Below are positions 16,511 to 22,271 of a DNA stretch of 22,271 nucleotides, in pieces. A program made the translations under genes and the position numbers. Within the stretch, counting starts at the first letter, position 1. Every line of letters starts with the position of its first letter. Origin of the DNA: Desulfobacula sp. Lineage in GTDB: Bacteria; Desulfobacterota; Desulfobacteria; Desulfobacterales; Desulfobacteraceae. The notes under the pieces are model-generated. The model did no database searches. It was given only the letters and a program-made list of their open reading frames with translations, and had not been told where the DNA came from. The DNA lies in contig JAQICW010000286.1 in NCBI GenBank assembly GCA_027858355.1, positions 1 through 22,271 on the forward strand, in the 5' to 3' direction.

Positions 16511-16548
16511 ATTAGATAATGGGAAAACTTTGCTTGAAAATAAAAAAC

Positions 16549-16567
16549 ATCTCATTTAGAGTGAGAT
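16549..16567. repeat. Inverted repeat upstream of the maf gene
   Basis: ATCTCA and TGAGAT are perfect six-base arms around a seven-base spacer, 37 bases before the maf start codon. It could be an operator for the divergent promoters or a leader hairpin. No convincing promoter for maf could be placed in this AT-rich stretch. Confidence 0.35.
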
Positions 16568-16603
16568 CATTGTCAAATCAATCTATTATTTCCGGAGGGG
16601 TGA

Positions 16604-19600
16604 ATGGGGTTTGCTGTTCAGAATTATATATCTCGACAAAATTTTGATCTTTTAAAGAAAAATCATCCTTTATTGCTGGAGCAACTTAAAGCGCTGACAA
16701 CCGGACCTACCGGAGAAGTTGTGAAAGGCCCGGGAGACCAGTTGAATTTAAAAGTGGATAACAATGGGAAGATGGTATTGATTCATCCTGAACAAGACCC
16801 TGAATCGGATCAAAACTATTTTCTGTCCAATGTCCCTGACGGTTTTTCCGGTGTTGAAGTGATATTGGGTATGGGACTGGGGTATGCTGCTAAAGCAATA
16901 TTGCAGCAAAGAAAGAACATCCGTAACCTTGTCATTATTGAAAATGATCCTGGAATTTTCCTCCAGGCCCTAAAATATATGGACTTGACTGATTTGCTGG
17001 GTGATCCCAAAGTAATCATTGGACTGGCTCCTGACAATCCGGAAGTATTGCTGAAACCAGTTCAAAAGGGAATCTTGCTTGAGGATTCCCAAATCCTGGA
17101 ACATCCTGTTATTGTTCCCATTTTTGAAAAAGCCTATGGCCGTATTCGAAAAATGGTGTTCGAGCATATCAACCATTTTAATATTGCCGGTGCAACCAAA
17201 GTAAAATTTGGGGAAAAAATCGTAAAAAATCGGTTTGATCATTTAAAATCCATTGGACATTATTTTAAATTTGAAAGCCTGATTAATAAATTTGAAGGAA
17301 TGCCCGCGTATATTGCGGCTGGAGGTCCTTCATTGGATTCAAATATCCATTTTTTAAAGAAAGTAAAGAATAAGGCTGTGATTCTATCCGTGGATACGGC
17401 CTTACCTGCATTCCTTGATAATGATATAATGCCGGATTTTGTTTCCTCCATTGATTACAAGGATCTTATCTATGAGAAAATTGCCCATAAAATTAATGAC
17501 ATTTCAGTCCATACAGGACTGTTGACTTATACTTCGACAACGCCAATAGTGCAAAAAAATTTTCCAGGTAACAGAAAATTTTTTCTTTTCACAGAAAATG
17601 GTATTGACTCCTGGCTAAATACCCTGGTCAAAGGCAAACATTTTTTTGCCAGCGGGCCCAGCGTTGCCCATCTAAATTTAATTGCTGCAAAGGTAATGGG
17701 ATGTTCTCCAATTATATTTATCGGACAGGATTTGAGCTACAGCACAGCGAATACCCATTCGAAAAGCGCTGTACTAACCCATAGAGACAGCCTTAAAAGG
17801 AATTTGGAAACCAAAGAGGACCTTTTATGGGTAAAAGGGGTTGAAGGATCAGATGTTCGTACAAACAGGGGGTACGAAAATATGAAAACTACCTTTGAAA
17901 GGTTGATTCTTCATAACCCCGGGGAATATATCAATTGCAGCACAGGGGGGGTACACATAGAGGGAACAACATATATGCCCCTGGAAAATGTGGTCGAACT
18001 TTACCATTCCAGATCTATTTCCGTTTCCAAAATTTTAAGTCAGTCCTGTTCCCGGGAAAACAAAATTGATAATGGAATGGTTGTTGATGTGCTAAAAAAA
18101 GATTTGGATATAGTCAAACAAGTTTTTGCCCTTGTCAGGAAAGTAGAAAATATATTGAAAAAAGTTACAGCTGAGCTTCCCGGAATCAAGAAAAAGTGGA
18201 AAAAAAATTCAATATTGCCCAAGCGGATAAAAATGTTATTGATAAATATAGATAAGGTGAATAACAAAATTGACGGTTATGACAGGGTCTGGCAAATACT
18301 TGAAGATATGACGACGCTAGGACTGCGGAAAAACGAGCAGATGGCGTTTGAAATACAAAAACTTGAAGGGATAACCTCTCAGCTCCCGCAGTGGTTGGAG
18401 AAAACCATTGAACGGTTATTGTATGTCAACTCCGTACGGATTGAATGCTTAGACCTGCTTGAAAAAGGTATAAACGAGGTGGTCCAGCATATTGCAAAAG
18501 AGATGACCCTGTTAAAAAGTGATATGGATGATATCAAAACAATAAGTGCTTTGGCAGAATTATATATTAATAGCCGGGAGTATTCCCTGGCCAGGCCTTT
18601 GGTGGAAAAATGCTATGAGGTTGATAAGAATTCAGCCCAGGCTAATTTTTTCATGGGATGCATGGAAGTCCCAGGACGTTGTTTTGATCGAATGGATTCT
18701 TATTTTTTGAAAGCAATAGGATTTGATAAAACCTATGAGGGGAAAATACATTATTTCAGATATGATATAGGTGATCAATACATTCCAATTGTAAAACATT
18801 TAAAAAAAAATGATTTCCTAGTTGCAAAGAAATTTTTATGGGAGGGGTTACAATCCTGCCCCTCCCATGAAAAACTACAGGATCTTTTGGCTGATTATGC
18901 GGACCAAGATATAAAAATAATAAATGAGTCAGATGCCAAAGGCAATCTGAATGATCAAAAAGAAGTGATCCAGTACTGGATTGAAATAATGAGCAATTTT
19001 TCCAATGTCCATACTTGTCTTTCCAATAAACATTTTGGTATATTTTATTTTTCTTGGGGTAAAATAAAATTTTTATCGGGTCTAAAGGATGAAGCATCTA
19101 TCTTGTTCAATAAAAGTATCGGATATTTACCAGAAGATTCCGGACTTGTTCTCAAAATTGCAGATTTGCTCCTTTGTTCCTATGATTATGATAATGGACT
19201 TCCCTATTTAAATAAAGCAATAGGTCTTGATTCTGCAAATGCCATTTATTGGGAGGGCTTTGGGGATTTCCTTTTCCAAAATGGAAAGTATGGTGAAGGA
19301 CTGTCTGCCTATGAGCAAGCTCTCCAATATTTTCCTAAAAAAAATGAAATCCTGGAAAAAATTGTTCAACACTACCTTCAAATAGGGAATAAACTCCACG
19401 GGGAAGGAAACTTTGACGAGGCTGAAAAATCTTACAAACAAGGCATCCATCTTTGTCCTGACAGCAGTCCTTCCCAGATCCACCTCTATAATAATATGGG
19501 TTCAGCCTTGAAAAATATAAAAAAATTTGATTCAGCAATGTCGGCCTATGATAAAGCACTTGAAATTGATTCAAGCTATGCCGAGGCCCTTTATAATAAG

Positions 19601-19807
19601 GGGGAGCTTTTTGAGACGCTTGGACATCATGAATCAGCCGTCAACTACTATGAAGAAGCCATTAAAAACCGTCCTGATTTTATTGTGGCTTACAATAGAT
19701 TGGGTAACCTCTTATTGGTCATGGGGCATTCGGAAAAAGCAGAACAAATATTTCAAAAGGTGAAATCGCAACAACTGGTTTCTGAATCCAGTGAAAGCAA
19801 AGTGTGA
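16604..19807 (+). CDS. Maf-family flagellin glycosyltransferase with C-terminal TPR array
   Basis: The 1067-residue protein starts at ATG 16604 after CGGAGGGG. Residues about 60-180 are a Maf N-terminal region (VEVILGMGLGYAAKAIL). Residues about 200-430 are the MAF_flag10/DUF115 domain: IAAGGPSLDSN at 237-247, SVDTAL and MPDFVSSIDYKD just after, FFASGPSVAHLN, and IFIGQDLSY to residue 379. Residues about 485-640 are helical. Residues about 650-1055 form TPR units, clearest after 805 (YNNMGSALKNIKKFDSAMSA, ALYNKGELFETLGHHESAVN). Maf proteins sit beside flagellin genes and attach nonulosonic acids to flagellin Ser/Thr in Aeromonas, Campylobacter, Clostridium and Magnetospirillum. Usual length is about 600-700, so the TPR part is an added domain that may bind flagellin. 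It is divergent from fliC and first in the glycan block. Confidence 0.87.
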   Translation: MGFAVQNYISRQNFDLLKKNHPLLLEQLKALTTGPTGEVVKGPGDQLNLKVDNNGKMVLIHPEQDPESDQNYFLSNVPDGFSGVEVILGMGLGYAAKAILQQRKNIRNLVIIENDPGIFLQALKYMDLTDLLGDPKVIIGLAPDNPEVLLKPVQKGILLEDSQILEHPVIVPIFEKAYGRIRKMVFEHINHFNIAGATKVKFGEKIVKNRFDHLKSIGHYFKFESLINKFEGMPAYIAAGGPSLDSNIHFLKKVKNKAVILSVDTALPAFLDNDIMPDFVSSIDYKDLIYEKIAHKINDISVHTGLLTYTSTTPIVQKNFPGNRKFFLFTENGIDSWLNTLVKGKHFFASGPSVAHLNLIAAKVMGCSPIIFIGQDLSYSTANTHSKSAVLTHRDSLKRNLETKEDLLWVKGVEGSDVRTNRGYENMKTTFERLILHNPGEYINCSTGGVHIEGTTYMPLENVVELYHSRSISVSKILSQSCSRENKIDNGMVVDVLKKDLDIVKQVFALVRKVENILKKVTAELPGIKKKWKKNSILPKRIKMLLINIDKVNNKIDGYDRVWQILEDMTTLGLRKNEQMAFEIQKLEGITSQLPQWLEKTIERLLYVNSVRIECLDLLEKGINEVVQHIAKEMTLLKSDMDDIKTISALAELYINSREYSLARPLVEKCYEVDKNSAQANFFMGCMEVPGRCFDRMDSYFLKAIGFDKTYEGKIHYFRYDIGDQYIPIVKHLKKNDFLVAKKFLWEGLQSCPSHEKLQDLLADYADQDIKIINESDAKGNLNDQKEVIQYWIEIMSNFSNVHTCLSNKHFGIFYFSWGKIKFLSGLKDEASILFNKSIGYLPEDSGLVLKIADLLLCSYDYDNGLPYLNKAIGLDSANAIYWEGFGDFLFQNGKYGEGLSAYEQALQYFPKKNEILEKIVQHYLQIGNKLHGEGNFDEAEKSYKQGIHLCPDSSPSQIHLYNNMGSALKNIKKFDSAMSAYDKALEIDSSYAEALYNKGELFETLGHHESAVNYYEEAIKNRPDFIVAYNRLGNLLLVMGHSEKAEQIFQKVKSQQLVSESSESKV

Positions 19808-19884
19808 ATTATGGGGTTGAATAGGATTTTTAAATCGGGAAGTAATTGCAGAGAGCTATATCAACGCTCCCAGGAAATCGGTAT

Positions 19885-20763
19885 ATGAAAAGGGTTCTAA
19901 CCACAGGACATAAGGGTTTCATTGGTTCCAGACTGGTGGCTGCGCTTCAACAATGCGAAGGAGTTGAAATCATCTGGATGGACCGCATGAAGGGCGGCGA
20001 TCTTCTCGATTTTGATTCCATGGCCAGTTTGTCGGATGTGGATATAATAGTCCATCTTGCCGGTTCAGTGGGGGTCATGAAAAGTTGGAATAATCCGCAC
20101 AAGACCTATGCGAACAATATCGTTCCGACATTGAATATCCTTGAATTTGCGCGGGTTCGCAAGGCATCCGTCATTTTTATGAGTTCATACGTCTATGGGA
20201 AGCCATCGTATTTACCCATTGATGAAGCGCACCCCACCGACTGTTCGAATCCCTATGCAAAAAGCAAACGGCAGGCCGAGATGCTTTGCGAGGCTTATTC
20301 GCAAGATTTTGGAGTACCCGTGGTCATATTGCGTCCCTTTAACATTTATGGCCCGGGTCAGAAGAGGGAAAGCCTGATTCCACATATCCTTCAACAGGCA
20401 ATGAATACAAATCGAATAGAAGTAATGGATTTGCGACCGAAACGGGATTACCTGTATATTGATGACCTGACAAATGCCCTTTTGAAGGTTATCTGTTCAG
20501 AAAGGAAGTTATTAGACTCAGAAATTTATAACCTGGGATTTGGTCAAAGTTACAGTGTGCAAAATGTCATTGATATAACCGTGAAACTGATGGATAAAAA
20601 AATTTCGGTTCATTCCGTTGAGGAACTACGACCAAACGAAATATTGGATTGTTACAGTAATTCTAAAAAATTTTCTGAACAATTTAACTGGAAACCGCAA
20701 ACAAATCTTATGAAAGGAATCGCTAAATTACTTGAGACCGAAGGAGTCATAGAGAAGAGATGA
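19885..20763 (+). CDS. NAD-dependent nucleotide-sugar epimerase/dehydratase (extended SDR)
   Basis: A 292-residue extended short-chain dehydrogenase. The Rossmann GxxGxxG lies at residues 8-14 (GHKGFIG), a catalytic Ser pair at 100-101 (MSSYVYG), and YAKSK supplies the Tyr124-x3-Lys128 pair. RPFNIYGPGQ and RDYLYIDDL are typical substrate-side motifs. ATG 19885 is chosen because AGGAAA precedes it by seven bases and the Rossmann fold begins right there; an in-frame TTG at 19846 would add 13 residues without a good ribosome site. The exact sugar cannot be read from sequence; a UDP-GlcNAc- or UDP-glucose-type epimerase or a dehydratase in nonulosonate synthesis is possible. Its stop overlaps the next start (ATGA). 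Confidence 0.85.
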   Translation: MKRVLTTGHKGFIGSRLVAALQQCEGVEIIWMDRMKGGDLLDFDSMASLSDVDIIVHLAGSVGVMKSWNNPHKTYANNIVPTLNILEFARVRKASVIFMSSYVYGKPSYLPIDEAHPTDCSNPYAKSKRQAEMLCEAYSQDFGVPVVILRPFNIYGPGQKRESLIPHILQQAMNTNRIEVMDLRPKRDYLYIDDLTNALLKVICSERKLLDSEIYNLGFGQSYSVQNVIDITVKLMDKKISVHSVEELRPNEILDCYSNSKKFSEQFNWKPQTNLMKGIAKLLETEGVIEKR

Positions 20764-21803
20764 TTATGAAAGAGGTTAAGATTGAAAACCAATGGATTGG
20801 CGGGGATAACCCGGTATATATAGTTGCTGAAATCGGCGGTAATTTCCGTGATTTTCAGACAGCGGTAAAATTGATTGATCTGGCTCGGAAGGCTGGCGTA
20901 AATGCGGTTAAATTCCAACATTACAGAGCGGATACCATTACGTCCAAAAAAGCGATATTCGAGATGGATAATACAGGCGTTGTTTCACAGTATGATATCT
21001 TCAAAAAGTATGAATTGAGCGAAGAATTAACAGCGGATATCTTCTCATATTGTCGTGAAAATAAAATCACGGCTTTTTCAACACCTTCACACCCCACGGA
21101 TGTTGATTTACTGGAAAAATTTGATGTGCCTGCCTATAAAATTGGTTCTGACGATGCAGTGAACATCCCTTTTTTGAAATATGTGGCAAAAATCGGTAAG
21201 CCCATCCTGTTGTCAACTGGAATGTGTACAATGAGTGAAGTACAACGGTCGGTGGATGCAATTCTTGAAGAGGGGAATGATCAAATCATTTTATTCCATT
21301 GCACAACCAATTATCCAACGCATTTTGAATCAGTCAACCTCAGAGCCATGCAGTCCATGCAGTCCAGTTTCAACTTTCCCGTGGGATATTCCGATCATAC
21401 ACTTGGAATTGACATATGTTATGCGGCATCTGTTTTAGGTGCGTCAACCGTGGAATTCCATTTTACTTATGACAAGAATGCGGAAGGGCCGGATCATATG
21501 CTTTCAAAGGATTATGAAGAAACGGAGGCTTTGGTGGAAAAGGTGCGGAAACTACCTCTTTTGTTGGGAGATGGAATCAAACGTCCCGCCGCCACTGAAA
21601 TGAATACTCGACGGAATAATAGAAAAAGTTTGGTGTTGACTCGGAATATCAAGGCAGGCGAGAAAATTACTACTAAAAACATGGATATTAAACGACCTGG
21701 GTATGGAATATCGTCTGAATATTATTATAATGTGTTGGGTAAAACTGTCATCCAAAATATTGATGCTGATAATGTCCTTAGCTGGGAAGATATTGCAAGT
21801 TGA
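20760..21803 (+). CDS. NeuB-family nonulosonic acid synthase (sialic/legionaminic/pseudaminic type)
   Basis: The 347-residue enzyme condenses phosphoenolpyruvate with an N-acylated hexose to make a nine-carbon sugar acid. AEIGGNF at 23-29 (usually AEIGxNH), KFQ at 51-53, FSTP at 106-109, STGM at 152-155, CTTNYP at 181-186, GYSDHT at 209-214 and HFT at 234-236 trace the TIM barrel. His213 and His234 match the two metal ligands known in Neisseria NeuB. The SAF (antifreeze-like) domain covers about 286-347 (SLVLTRNIKAGEKIT). Odd points are Phe29 for His and Phe233 for the usual Lys before HFT. The start at 20760 overlaps the preceding stop; a second ATG at 20766 is also possible. Which nonulosonate is made cannot be settled here. 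Confidence 0.87.
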   Translation: MIMKEVKIENQWIGGDNPVYIVAEIGGNFRDFQTAVKLIDLARKAGVNAVKFQHYRADTITSKKAIFEMDNTGVVSQYDIFKKYELSEELTADIFSYCRENKITAFSTPSHPTDVDLLEKFDVPAYKIGSDDAVNIPFLKYVAKIGKPILLSTGMCTMSEVQRSVDAILEEGNDQIILFHCTTNYPTHFESVNLRAMQSMQSSFNFPVGYSDHTLGIDICYAASVLGASTVEFHFTYDKNAEGPDHMLSKDYEETEALVEKVRKLPLLLGDGIKRPAATEMNTRRNNRKSLVLTRNIKAGEKITTKNMDIKRPGYGISSEYYYNVLGKTVIQNIDADNVLSWEDIAS

Positions 21804-21872
21804 TCCTGATGATTCCATGGAAAGATAACTTAATGAAAATATAGAAATTTATTTCAAATTACTTACAGGGAT

Positions 21873-22271
21873 ATGGATATGGAGATAAAAGCTCAAGGTG
21901 ATGAAAGGTTTTATTTTCATGTTGGTTATGGAAAAACCGCAACAAGTTGGCTTCAAGAAATTATTTTTTCTAAACACGAAGAAATAAATTATCTTGGAAA
22001 ATACAAGAGTGAGTTTCCAAAATGGATACTTGAATGGAGCTATTTGGATGATTTTATGTTTGAAGAGAAAAAGGGTCTTATAAAAAACCAACTAACTTCT
22101 TTGTTGATAAATGAAAAGGCCAATTTGATTTCCTCCGAATCTTTTTTAAGGATGGGTTCCATGGTCAATCAAGCCAAAAGGATCAAAGCCATAGCCCCAA
22201 AATCCAAGATTATTATTGTGTTGAGAAACCCCATCGAGATAATAAAATCATTTTATAAATATAATGTCATG
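21873..22271 (+). CDS. Sulfotransferase, N-terminal part (runs off the window)
   Basis: The frame is open from ATG 21873 (or ATG 21879) to the last base, giving 133 residues. FHVGYGKTATSWLQ at 15-28 is the 5'-phosphosulfate-binding loop of PAPS-dependent sulfotransferases (GxxKTGTTxLQ pattern). KIIIVLRNPIEIIKSFY at 111-127 is the 3'-phosphate-binding motif, with Arg118 and Ser126 eight residues apart as in known enzymes. It would transfer sulfate from PAPS to a sugar or lipid acceptor. Its place after a nonulosonate synthase suggests a glycan acceptor. The gap from the preceding gene is 69 bases with no clear terminator, so it may share the transcript. Confidence 0.78.
   Translation, partial: MDMEIKAQGDERFYFHVGYGKTATSWLQEIIFSKHEEINYLGKYKSEFPKWILEWSYLDDFMFEEKKGLIKNQLTSLLINEKANLISSESFLRMGSMVNQAKRIKAIAPKSKIIIVLRNPIEIIKSFYKYNVM

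Noticed and set aside
16520..16534. Possible sigma-54 promoter before maf (TGGGAAAACTTTGCT)
   Set aside because: The GG and GC elements are 11 bases apart instead of the required 12, and the C of TGGC is missing.

Overview
The window looks like part of the late flagellar region of a polarly or otherwise flagellated Gram-negative bacterium. It most resembles a marine sulfate reducer of the Desulfobacterales (Desulfobacterota, former Deltaproteobacteria). That placement is an inference from gene order (flgI-flgJ-flgN-flgK-flgL-csrA-fliW facing fliC-fliD-fliS-flaG), from a P-ring gene, and from the style of the proteins; no rRNA or taxonomic marker is present.

Layout. Bases 1-492 hold the end of flgI and a single-domain flgJ. 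A near-consensus sigma-54 promoter (555-570) then begins a plus-strand operon: flgN, a very long flgK (1428 aa), a very long flgL (1033 aa), csrA and fliW (688-9294). A minus-strand group converges on it: fliD, fliS, a FliT-like chaperone and flaG (12459 down to 9348). Upstream of that lies a giant flagellin gene (1240 aa, 16336 down to 12614) with its own sigma-28-type promoter, a long leader and a strong terminator. Divergent from fliC, on the plus strand, is a glycosylation block: a Maf-family flagellin glycosyltransferase fused to TPRs, an NAD-dependent sugar epimerase, a NeuB-type nonulosonate synthase and the start of a sulfotransferase that runs off the window.

How it works together. 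FlgK and FlgL form the hook-filament junction, FliD the cap and FliC the filament; FlgN, FliS and the FliT-like protein are their likely export chaperones. CsrA and FliW form the known partner switch that couples flagellin export to flagellin translation. The fliC leader carries a textbook-looking CsrA site (GGA in a hairpin tetraloop) plus a second GGA in the Shine-Dalgarno, so the regulator and its probable target lie in the same window. The glycosylation genes probably make and attach a nonulosonic acid, perhaps sulfated, to the flagellin.

Most unusual content. The flagellin keeps normal D0/D1 ends but carries about 745 residues of hexapeptide-periodic, 36-37-residue repeats that look like a left-handed beta-helix (beta-solenoid). 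These repeats contain no Arg, Cys or aromatic-rich core and are strongly acidic. FlgL carries five diverged tandem modules of about 95-120 residues, and FlgK has an insert of over 900 residues. Three axial proteins are therefore enlarged together, while the cap FliD is close to normal size.
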